A DNA stretch of 64,000 nt from Liquorilactobacillus uvarum DSM 19971 (GTDB lineage Bacteria; Bacillota; Bacilli; Lactobacillales; Lactobacillaceae), in the NCBI RefSeq assembly GCF_001434935.1, contig NZ_AZEG01000001.1, forward strand, positions 128,914 to 192,913. The letters run 5' to 3'. This document shows, in pieces, positions 18,245 through 25,568 of this stretch. The notes below the pieces were generated by a model. The model ran no database searches. It was not told where the DNA came from and saw only the letters and a list, made by a program, of their open reading frames with translations. Made by a program: the position numbers and the translations under genes. The number at the start of each line of letters is the position of its first letter. Position 1 is the stretch's first letter.

Positions 18245-20359
18245 TCATTTAGTGTGTTCATTTGACCCAATGGCATTCTTTACAATACAATCTGCAGGGT
18301 GCTGTGTTTTGCCTAAAAGAGTTAATTCATGTTCGCTAAAACAAGGGGTCGCATGTGCATTCAAAAAAACAAACTGGTTCTCTTCCCCATTTGGTGTTTG
18401 GTAAATATTTGAAATAATGACATCTAGACCTCCATCATTCATTTTTAAGATCTTGGCGAGCTGCTCAATCTTTCCAAGACAGGAATGATTCGTCTCTGTC
18501 AAAACTTCAAAGTAATCAGCTCCAGTCCCTGCGCTTGCATCATACCGAAGATACAATTGCACTCCCCTTGGTAAAATATCTTTGCTTGTCCGCCCTTGCT
18601 CTGCTAACGTTGCTGCCTGAAACTTTCCAAATTCAAAATTACTTTGCAGACTTTCGCGCTTAGCCCTTTTATTTTGAATCAACTGTTCAATGCTTGAACG
18701 CCCATCTCCAACAACATTTTGTGGAATACGTTCTACCAAACTGATAACTTTTCCTCCCACAATTAAAGCTGTGTAGTTCGAACCCACTACCACTTGCTCT
18801 ACTATGCAAGGATATTCTGGAGTTAAATATTTCTTAACAGTCTGCAGAAAAGCACCACGCGTTGGGGGAACTCTGAACACACATACTCCCGGTAAATGAC
18901 TGCTTTTTATTGCTATAAGCAGCCCCTGGACCTCTTGATACACGTTTTTGGCCTCAGCTATGCTTGATATTATCCATCCTGTAGGAATATCGTATCCAGC
19001 TGCAGCAACAATTTCTTTGCTTAATTCACGATTAGCCCACAATTTTTGCATAATACCACTGTTTTTTTCGGTTTGAATTCCCGCTTCCAGCATTGTATCC
19101 CCAACTTTAATCAATTTATCAGGCAAGGACACAATTGAAAATGACTCACCTAGTTTAAAAGCCGAACACAAAACCAACCGACTATTGGAATCTAATTTGC
19201 CCACGATTCCAGCAAGAGCATTAATATTTTTTTTCTTGATATCAAGTGCCAGCCGAAGTGCACTCGCATCAATTTTTTCACTTCCCTGTCCTCTAAGCAA
19301 TTTAGTACTGGGAGTTTCGGTTGGTGAACTGCACAATACAGCTATTTTGTTTAAAGAATTTTCTAGCTCACTAAGGCCCGCCTCACTAACAAATCGACTT
19401 AATTTATTGATGAACTGGCGTGCTTGCACCTGACATTTACTGATTGCAAATGGATTTTCACATGCAATTTGTTGGTCCAGTTGTCGTTTCCCTTTTAAAA
19501 TCTTTTGAAGATCTTCATTTCTAATTCCTGGTGTTGCAATAAAAAATGCAGCCATTGCCTCAAGCAGGTCCATAATTTCATTGCTGATTCCTAAAGTGCT
19601 GAAAGGGTCTAAATCAAGGTGTGTAATTTCTAAGTAATGAATTCCCTTTTCAAGCATCTCGTTTTCTGCATCTAGCGAAGACCCTACCTTTACCCCATCA
19701 ACTAATTCTGCTTGCTTGCAGTAGTCGCTTTTTAGATAATCTTTCAAAGAATGGTACAGGACTGAATCTGCTAAACTTGTAATTGTTGGTGCATAACACT
19801 CACTTTGTGAACGAACTGGCTTTGTCGCTGTTCCTTCAAAGGGTGTCGCCCCTGTTAAATAAGTCAATAACCAGCGATGACTAGCAAATTGCTGCAACAT
19901 TTTCATATAAACCTGATTGCGGAAAAAAATATAATCAATTTTCAGCTGTTTAAATTTATTTTTATAAAGTCCTATCAATAAATCTTCAGGTAATTGGATC
20001 CGTATCTTTAAACCACCAGAACAGTTTGGTTCCGCCCACTTTTTCACAATACTTAACGGCCACAATACATCGCGAAAACCTATGTTTTTTTGAAGCAAGT
20101 ATTGATTCAACATCATTTCTTCCCGAAGAGTCTTTTTACTGGACCATTTACTAGAGCTCAAACAAACGGTATCATTTGCCTCACTGAATTCAAAATAATC
20201 ACTTTTTTCGATATTTCCAAGTTTTTCCTTGTCAATGTTTCCTTCTGAAAATGAGGACGAAACTTTCCAGCTTCTGTCAACTTGCCATCCTATAGCCTTA
20301 AAGGCTGCAGTATAATTATTTTTAACTATTTGTCTGCCAATTTCATCTAATTCTACCAT
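18245..20359 (-). CDS. GshAB-like protein with eroded ligase and ATP-grasp signatures
   Basis: The intact 704-residue frame has the layout of bifunctional glutamate-cysteine ligase/glutathione synthetase (GshAB, usually about 750 residues). GCL-like landmarks are LWPLS (99-103), YMKMLQQFASHRWLLTYLTGATP from 151, and YLEITHLDLDPFSTLGIS from 242. ATP-grasp-like landmarks are VAAAGYDIPTGW (451-462) and VERIPQNVVGDGRSS (542-556). Key signatures seem lost. The N-terminal GIE/GLEKE motif is replaced around 22-32; the SGIHYN-type motif reads SGGLKIRI; the ATP-grasp lysine segment (KPKSTNFG type) reads AIKSSHLPG; the C-terminal metal/ATP motif (ELN.NP type) reads FLNAHATP. Catalysis is therefore doubtful. 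It could be a pseudoenzyme, a ligase with another substrate, or a decaying gene. It is convergent with rpsD and divergent from rarA. The homology is confident; the function is not. Confidence 0.75.
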   Translation of the reverse strand: MVELDEIGRQIVKNNYTAAFKAIGWQVDRSWKVSSSFSEGNIDKEKLGNIEKSDYFEFSEANDTVCLSSSKWSSKKTLREEMMLNQYLLQKNIGFRDVLWPLSIVKKWAEPNCSGGLKIRIQLPEDLLIGLYKNKFKQLKIDYIFFRNQVYMKMLQQFASHRWLLTYLTGATPFEGTATKPVRSQSECYAPTITSLADSVLYHSLKDYLKSDYCKQAELVDGVKVGSSLDAENEMLEKGIHYLEITHLDLDPFSTLGISNEIMDLLEAMAAFFIATPGIRNEDLQKILKGKRQLDQQIACENPFAISKCQVQARQFINKLSRFVSEAGLSELENSLNKIAVLCSSPTETPSTKLLRGQGSEKIDASALRLALDIKKKNINALAGIVGKLDSNSRLVLCSAFKLGESFSIVSLPDKLIKVGDTMLEAGIQTEKNSGIMQKLWANRELSKEIVAAAGYDIPTGWIISSIAEAKNVYQEVQGLLIAIKSSHLPGVCVFRVPPTRGAFLQTVKKYLTPEYPCIVEQVVVGSNYTALIVGGKVISLVERIPQNVVGDGRSSIEQLIQNKRAKRESLQSNFEFGKFQAATLAEQGRTSKDILPRGVQLYLRYDASAGTGADYFEVLTETNHSCLGKIEQLAKILKMNDGGLDVIISNIYQTPNGEENQFVFLNAHATPCFSEHELTLLGKTQHPADCIVKNAIGSNEHTK

Positions 20360-20468
20360 ATGATATCATTCACCTTTTCATTATTAATACTCGACAGCAA
20401 TTATAACAAATATTAAAAAAACATTCAGTTGAATTTGACAGTTACGTTCTAAAATTTTCTTTAGATAA

Positions 20469-20477
20469 TGTTATAAT
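20469..20477 (+). promoter_or_regulatory. Extended -10 promoter of rarA
   Basis: TGTTATAAT lies about 25 bases before the rarA ATG. The short leader still contains an AAAGGAG ribosome site. Confidence 0.55.
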
Positions 20478-20501
20478 GAATGCAACAAAGGAGAGTAAGC
20501 C

Positions 20502-21809
20502 ATGATACAACCGTTAGCCTTTCGTATGCGACCGCAACACATAGATGATGTCGTCGGACAGCAACACCTCGTTGGTCCTGGAAAAATCATTCGCAGAATG
20601 GTAGATGCACGTTTGCTTTCATCAATGATTCTTTATGGCCCACCTGGAACTGGAAAAACCAGTATTGCAAGTGCCATTGCCGGTTCTACCAAATATGCAT
20701 TTCGAACATTAAATGCCGCCACAGATTCTAAGCGGGAATTAGAAATTGTTGCTGAGGAAGCTAAAATGAGCGGAACTGTTATTTTATTGTTAGATGAAAT
20801 TCATCGCCTAACTAAGCCCAAACAAGACTTTCTCTTGCCTCATTTAGAAAGCGGACGTATTATTTTGATCGGTGCGACAACCGAAAATCCATATATTGCA
20901 ATCAATCCCGCTATTAGAAGCAGAACTCAGATATTTGAAGTAAAGCCATTGAGCGAAGCTGACATTGCTCATGCTGTTCAGCGTGCGCTAACTGACAAAT
21001 TAAACGGACTTGGAAAAATGCAAATCAAGTTAACCGATGATGCCTTAAGCCATCTTTGTCATGCAACAAGTGGTGATTTGCGTAGTGCACTAAATGGGCT
21101 TGAACTTGCTGCAAAATCGACCGTTCCTAACAAAAAGGGAACGATTATAATTGATTTACAAGTCATCGAAGAATGTATTCAGCGAAAGGCTCTGGTTCAA
21201 GATAAAGATGGTGATGCGCATTACGACGTCATCTCTGCTTTTCAAAAATCAATTCGTGGATCTGATGCAGATGCCGCTTTGCACTATATGGGCCGTCTTA
21301 TCGAAGCTGGCGACCTAATAAGCATCAATCGCCGACTGCTGACCATAGCATATGAGGATATTGGATTAGCTAACCCTCGTGTAGCAGCACAAACTGTACA
21401 AGCAGTCACCGCTGCTGAAAAAATTGGCTTGCCGGAAGCAAGAATTCCATTAGCGGTTGCTGTGATCGATCTTTGCCTGTCCTCAAAATCTAACTCTGCC
21501 ATAATGGCTATTGATTCCGTTCTTGCAGATATCCGCAAGGGCAACTGTGGTGAAGTCCCTCCTTACCTCAAAGATGCACATTATGCTGGAGCTGATAAAC
21601 TTGGAAGAGGCGTCGATTACAAATACCCACACGACTATCCGCATGATTGGACACAACAACAGTATTTACCGGACAAACTTGCTAAGATACAATATTATCA
21701 TCCAAAAACAAACGGACGCTACGAACAGGCTTTGAAAAATCAGTATGAACGTCTCAAACAAGCACAACAAAAAGATAAAACTGTAAAAAATCGAAATTCT
21801 AAGAATTGA
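20502..21809 (+). CDS. rarA: Replication-associated recombination protein A (AAA+ ATPase)
   Basis: RarA/MgsA is a clamp-loader-like AAA+ ATPase acting at stalled forks. The 435-residue protein has Walker A GPPGTGKTS (46-54), Walker B LLLDEIHR, a sensor in IGATTENP, and an arginine-finger-type RSRTQIF. The C-terminal half is the helical tetramerisation region (KSIRGSDADAALHYMGRLIEAGD and following). Length and motifs are normal. The stop codon overlaps the promoter of the 6S RNA gene, an arrangement worth noting since rarA transcription could interfere with 6S synthesis. Confidence 0.95.
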   Translation: MIQPLAFRMRPQHIDDVVGQQHLVGPGKIIRRMVDARLLSSMILYGPPGTGKTSIASAIAGSTKYAFRTLNAATDSKRELEIVAEEAKMSGTVILLLDEIHRLTKPKQDFLLPHLESGRIILIGATTENPYIAINPAIRSRTQIFEVKPLSEADIAHAVQRALTDKLNGLGKMQIKLTDDALSHLCHATSGDLRSALNGLELAAKSTVPNKKGTIIIDLQVIEECIQRKALVQDKDGDAHYDVISAFQKSIRGSDADAALHYMGRLIEAGDLISINRRLLTIAYEDIGLANPRVAAQTVQAVTAAEKIGLPEARIPLAVAVIDLCLSSKSNSAIMAIDSVLADIRKGNCGEVPPYLKDAHYAGADKLGRGVDYKYPHDYPHDWTQQQYLPDKLAKIQYYHPKTNGRYEQALKNQYERLKQAQQKDKTVKNRNSKN

Positions 21810-21834
21810 TAATCAATTTACCCTATGCTAGAAT
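21806..21834 (+). promoter_or_regulatory. 6S RNA promoter overlapping the rarA stop codon
   Basis: TTGATA and TAGAAT are separated by 17 bases. The -35 overlaps the TGA of rarA (21807-21809). Transcription is expected to begin near 21841. Confidence 0.8.
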
Positions 21835-21840
21835 GAAATT

Positions 21841-22050
21841 GGATCTGAGATGTACGCGTTATCTCATAATGTAAGGTTGACCGAACACCTATAATTACGG
21901 CTTTTGGGATAATCAGCAGCTAACATGCCAAGACTTTGTTTGGAAGTTAAAAACTGGTTGATCGAAAACCACCTGCTTGAGAGCGGGTTCAACTACAGAG
22001 ATGATTAACGGCATCAGGCGGATTTTCAAAGTATTTTTGCTTTGTTTGAG
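21841..22050 (+). ncRNA. ssrS: 6S RNA (lacto-usp type)
   Basis: This is a structured non-coding stretch of about 200 bases between rarA and a usp gene, with its own promoter and a strong downstream terminator. In lactic acid bacteria a conserved RNA at this place, first described as the lacto-usp motif, is regarded as 6S RNA, which binds sigma-A RNA polymerase. Bacillus subtilis also carries a 6S gene near its rarA orthologue. Segments such as GAGCGGGTTCAAC and GGTTGACCGAACACC look like the arms around an open bubble. The 3' end is approximate, and the identity was not confirmed by a covariance model. Confidence 0.8.
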
Positions 22051-22051
22051 G

Positions 22052-22089
22052 GAGCCGTGACAAAACATTTGTTTTGTCACGGCTCTTTC
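22052..22089 (+). terminator. Strong terminator after 6S RNA
   Basis: A perfect 15-bp stem (GAGCCGTGACAAAAC and its complement) with an ATTT loop is followed by TTT. It separates 6S RNA from the small membrane protein gene. Confidence 0.9.
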
Positions 22090-22092
22090 GGC

Positions 22093-22121
22093 TTAACTGA
22101 CAATTTTGATGTTAGTATAAA
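22093..22121 (+). promoter_or_regulatory. Candidate promoter of the small membrane protein gene
   Basis: TTAACT and TATAAA are separated by 17 bases, immediately after the 6S terminator. The leader to the gene start would be about 130 bases. Confidence 0.5.
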
Positions 22122-22258
22122 AGTAATTTTGTTCAACCAAACTAGCTGCTAAGAGAGTACAAAATGCTTCGAGTTTGATTATTGAAGTTTTCGATTTCAC
22201 TGCACCCCATCCACTGCTAAAAATATCTAACCTAAACAATATTCAAAGGAGTTTACAT

Positions 22259-22543
22259 ATGACCATTATTAAAATTTTAACATTGCTTCTTGCAGGTATA
22301 ATTTTTTTCCTAGGTTACTATCTGTGGTCACATCGTCAGAAAACCTTTTTGATGTTTCACCCTGAAAATAATCATGCTTTGTCCATTATTGTAAAAACAT
22401 ATAGTCTAATATTGATTATTTCATCACTTATTACTTTTATCACCGGATTCTTTTTTGCCCCTTGGGTGCTCGCACTTGTTTTAATATGCAACGTTACAAT
22501 CATTGCCACACTTCCAATCATGATGCTGATTTTTCTTCAATAA
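22259..22543 (+). CDS. Small integral membrane protein of unknown function
   Basis: The 94-residue protein starts at an ATG with an AAAGGAG site 7 bases upstream; a longer in-frame start at 22175 has none. It has three hydrophobic segments (about residues 3-22, 43-63 and 66-90) joined by short loops. One loop is charged and contains SHRQKTF and FHPENNH. I do not recognise the family with certainty; small DUF3784-like membrane proteins have this look. It lies between 6S RNA and the universal stress gene and may be co-transcribed with the latter. Confidence 0.8.
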   Translation: MTIIKILTLLLAGIIFFLGYYLWSHRQKTFLMFHPENNHALSIIVKTYSLILIISSLITFITGFFFAPWVLALVLICNVTIIATLPIMMLIFLQ

Positions 22544-22627
22544 TTATCATTATGTAATTGTTTTCACTTTTTTTTTAGTTGGAAATAACGTAAGATGGAG
22601 GTGTGGCAAATAGAAAGGGTGATTTCA

Positions 22628-23122
22628 ATGTTACAACAATACAAAAACATTCTTGTACCTGTCGATGGATCTAAGGAAGCTGAACTTGCTTTTAAAAAAG
22701 CGGTGCAGGTCGCAAAGCGAAATGGTCCTGAAACGAAGTTACATTTGATTCACGTAGTAGATACACGTGCCTTTCAGAACATTTCAAGTTTTGACACCGC
22801 AATGGTTGAACAAATTACTGACACTGCGCGCAAAACAATTGAAGGTTACGTTGCAGAAGCCAAAAAAGCAGGGTTGGAGAATACTGATTACTCAATCGAA
22901 TACGGGGCACCAAAAGTAATTATTGCAAAAGAAGTTCCCGAGGAGGAACACGTTGATCTGATTATGATTGGTGCAACTGGTTTAAACGCTGTTGAACGGT
23001 TGCTAATTGGTTCTGTAACCGAATATGTAACCCGGACGGCTGCGTGCGATGTTTTGGTTGTTAGAACTGACTTGGAAAATAACCCTGTACTCGGAAAAGA
23101 AAAAGATCGTAAAAAGAAATAA
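22628..23122 (+). CDS. Universal stress protein (UspA family)
   Basis: The 164-residue single-domain Usp has the Rossmann-like UspA fold. It begins NILVPVDGSKEAELAF and ends with the nucleotide-binding signature MIGATGLNAVERLLIGSVTEYVTRTAACDVLVVR (G-2x-G-9x-G-S/T pattern), so ATP binding is likely. The start at 22628 follows AAAGGGTG; an earlier in-frame ATG at 22595 lies on top of a GGAGG and is less likely. Usp next to 6S RNA is the standard lactic acid bacteria arrangement. Expression under stress or in stationary phase is a family expectation, not visible here. Confidence 0.93.
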   Translation: MLQQYKNILVPVDGSKEAELAFKKAVQVAKRNGPETKLHLIHVVDTRAFQNISSFDTAMVEQITDTARKTIEGYVAEAKKAGLENTDYSIEYGAPKVIIAKEVPEEEHVDLIMIGATGLNAVERLLIGSVTEYVTRTAACDVLVVRTDLENNPVLGKEKDRKKK

Positions 23123-23130
23123 TAAATAAC

Positions 23131-23183
23131 AAAAAAGCATTCAGCATTGATGTAATCTTAGTCTCTGATGAATGCTTTTTATT
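23131..23183 (+). terminator. usp terminator
   Basis: AAAAAAGCATTCA pairs with TGAATGCTTTTT. The hairpin closes the usp unit 9 bases after its stop. The rest of the 23184-23418 gap has no visible gene. Confidence 0.85.
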
Positions 23184-23418
23184 GTGGAAGAATCCCACAA
23201 CTGATTTGATTTTAGAGCACGTTAGGCAGACAATCCAGGCTCAAACTAGAAAGTTATGTAATTATTAGTTTTGAGCATTAACTGTGAACTACACACATTC
23301 GTGAATTAAATGCAAACAATTTACGGTTAAACATAAAAAATTGACTTCTCAGAAGATGCACTAATTAATTGTAATACAAAGGTAGATCAAAAATGAGAAA
23401 CCCCACTTTTATTGCCCA

Positions 23419-23979
23419 TTAATAATTCTTGAACGAACAATAAGAAAGATGATCATTAATAATCCCAATTGCCTGTAAAAAAGAATAAACAATCGTCGGA
23501 CCAACAAACTTAAAACCTTTCTTTTGTAATTCAGAAGCTACTTTTTCGGAAAATAAAGTTTTCGAAGGAACCTGTTCAGCATATTCCCAATTATTGATAA
23601 TCGACTTATTATCCGCAAGCCGCCAAATGAATTCAGACAAACTCGTTCCTTCCCTTCTTAGTTGAAGTGCAACCTGAGCATTGTTTACGATAGCTGTTAT
23701 TTTACGCTTATTTCGAATAATTGCTGCATTGCAACTGAGCTCCTCCATTTTTGCTGTATCATATGCAGCCACTTTATTAATTTCAAAATTATCAAAAGCA
23801 TTCCTAAAGGCTTGACGTTTCTTTAGAACCAAATCCCAATTCAAACCTGCTTGCATAATCTCAAGGCTCAGTATTTCAAAAATATCACGTGCATTTGTAG
23901 TCTTCTTTCCCCACTCATTATCGTGATAGTCGCACAAAAATTTACTTCCAGTTAGTGCCCAATTACATCTTTGTACCAT
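23419..23979 (-). CDS. tag: DNA-3-methyladenine glycosylase I
   Basis: Tag removes 3-methyladenine from DNA, the first step of base-excision repair. The 186-residue length is typical. Zinc ligands are suggested by C5 and H19 at the N-terminus (QRCNWAL, DYHDNEWG) and by the C-terminal NDHLSYC. The GLNWDLVLKKRQAFRNAF region forms the helix-hairpin-helix glycosylase core. The catalytic-pocket Glu is in LEIMQAGLNW. It stands alone on the minus strand, downstream of ddl and separated from it by a strong hairpin. Confidence 0.94.
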   Translation of the reverse strand: MVQRCNWALTGSKFLCDYHDNEWGKKTTNARDIFEILSLEIMQAGLNWDLVLKKRQAFRNAFDNFEINKVAAYDTAKMEELSCNAAIIRNKRKITAIVNNAQVALQLRREGTSLSEFIWRLADNKSIINNWEYAEQVPSKTLFSEKVASELQKKGFKFVGPTIVYSFLQAIGIINDHLSYCSFKNY

Positions 23980-24090
23980 TCTCAGTCTCTCCCAGCTATT
24001 TAGTTATTTGGATGCTCTCTTTTATTAATATGCCAATCATTCCAAATTTCAAAATTTGCAATCGGGAAGAAAAAATCACGAGTTAATGCT

Positions 24091-24127
24091 AAAGGGTGGG
24101 TCAAAATATAACTTTTGACCCACCCCT
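24091..24127 (-). terminator. ddl terminator
   Basis: A perfect 13-bp stem (GGGTGGGTCAAAA and its complement) with a 6-base loop lies 25 bases after the ddl stop. The following T-run on the minus strand is short (TTTAGC), so efficiency is uncertain. Confidence 0.7.
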
Positions 24128-24149
24128 CTTTTGAAAATCTTACCTTAGC

Positions 24150-25265
24150 TTAAAGTTTTTCTTCACCAAGCTCGACAAAATCATAATGCAACTTAGCATT
24201 ATCATCAAATTCTTCAATTGCTAATTGAATCAATTGATCAATTAAGCTGCTGTAACTAATACCAGAAACTTGCCATAACTGCGGATACAATGAGATATTG
24301 GTAAAGCCAGGCAAGGTATTAGCTTCTCCGAAATAAGGAACATTGTTCTTATCAACAAGAAAATCCATTCGGGCCAAACCACGATTACCTAAAACACGGA
24401 ATGCATCTAAGGACATTTGAGTGATCTCATCTGCCAATTTTGAAGGCAAATCAACTGGCAGATCAAAGACAACACCCGAAGCATCAACAAATTTATTGTT
24501 ATAATCATAAAAAGTATCTGTCTCAGGGATTCTAATAGCACCTAATTTTGAAGCCTTTATATCACGATTCCCCAAAACTGAACATTCAACTTCACGAGGA
24601 CCTTCAATTGATTCTTCAACTAAAAGTTTAAAATCATAATAGAATCCTTCTTTGACTGCACGATCAAATTCAGCCTTATTTTCAACTTTGAAAATACCAA
24701 CAGATGAGCCCTGACGAGCAGGTTTAACAAAAAGAGTGTTTCCTAATTCCGCACTACATTTTTCATATGAGTATTTGCTTTGGTTTTCTTTCGTAACTAC
24801 AAGATACTTAGTATTCCGAACGCCATTATGTGTCAAGAGTTGTTTTGTCCAGTCCTTGTCAAACGAAACAGCAGATGATCCTACTCCACTACCAACCCAA
24901 GGTTTGTTTAATAATCTAAACAAACCTTGAATAGTTCCGTCTTCCCCCATATTACCATGGATAACAGGATAAAAAACATCTATGTCTTTTACTTCAGAGA
25001 TATTCTGAATGTTGGCTAACGGATCGGAAAAATCAACTTTAGGTAAAATTTCCGCAACAACTTTATCCTCTTCTTCGCCGTTAAAAATGCGCATCGAATC
25101 CTTGTTTCCTAACAGATATCCATCCTTAGTAAACATAAAAACTGAAACATCATACTTGTCCTTGTCCATAGCATCATAGATATTATGTGCTGAACGCTTT
25201 GAAACATCATGCTCCGATGAATTTCCTCCGAAAAACAGTGCAACGTGCAATTTCTTTTTATCCAT
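24150..25265 (-). CDS. ddl: D-alanine--D-alanine/D-lactate ligase, Phe-type
   Basis: This ATP-grasp ligase of 371 residues makes the terminal dipeptide or depsipeptide of peptidoglycan precursors. N-terminal FFGGNSSEHDVS (11-22), the ATP-binding FVKPARQGSSVG (179-190), and the C-terminal metal-binding GEANTLPGFT are all present. In the omega-loop FYDYNNKFVD the residue after Lys is Phe (F259). Escherichia coli DdlB has Tyr216 there, and the Leuconostoc mesenteroides D-Ala-D-Lac ligase has Phe261. Phe at this site marks enzymes that make D-Ala-D-Lac and go with intrinsic vancomycin resistance. Activity is inferred from this one residue and the family. It is read divergently from the ppx-like gene. 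Confidence 0.96.
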   Translation of the reverse strand: MDKKKLHVALFFGGNSSEHDVSKRSAHNIYDAMDKDKYDVSVFMFTKDGYLLGNKDSMRIFNGEEEDKVVAEILPKVDFSDPLANIQNISEVKDIDVFYPVIHGNMGEDGTIQGLFRLLNKPWVGSGVGSSAVSFDKDWTKQLLTHNGVRNTKYLVVTKENQSKYSYEKCSAELGNTLFVKPARQGSSVGIFKVENKAEFDRAVKEGFYYDFKLLVEESIEGPREVECSVLGNRDIKASKLGAIRIPETDTFYDYNNKFVDASGVVFDLPVDLPSKLADEITQMSLDAFRVLGNRGLARMDFLVDKNNVPYFGEANTLPGFTNISLYPQLWQVSGISYSSLIDQLIQLAIEEFDDNAKLHYDFVELGEEKL

Positions 25266-25295
25266 AAATATATCTCATTCCTATCCCCTAATCTT

Positions 25296-25318
25296 ATTAT
25301 ACGGTTTTACCTATTATA
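25296..25318 (-). promoter_or_regulatory. Two -10-like boxes upstream of ddl
   Basis: TATAAT occurs twice on the minus strand (25301-25296 and 25318-25313), 17 bases apart, 30-55 bases before the ddl start. No good -35 is visible for either. The rest of the divergent 25266-25568 gap has no gene. Confidence 0.4.
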
Positions 25319-25568
25319 CGATAATTTTCAACTTAATGTACAGAGAACGTATCGAGGATATCTTCAATACACCCCCTAGAATAATAACACGTAGAATAAG
25401 TCTTGTCAGTTAAAAAATATCAACCTGCTGCTTCTATTGGCTGTTTAATGGTTCTTTCCATTCGTCCAAAACGATACAGATTAAAATTTACACAATCTTT
25501 TCTTTATAAACCTTAGTATGGTTGTTAAAATTAAGTATAGAAGAAAGAGTGGGGTGATTATTGTGCCA

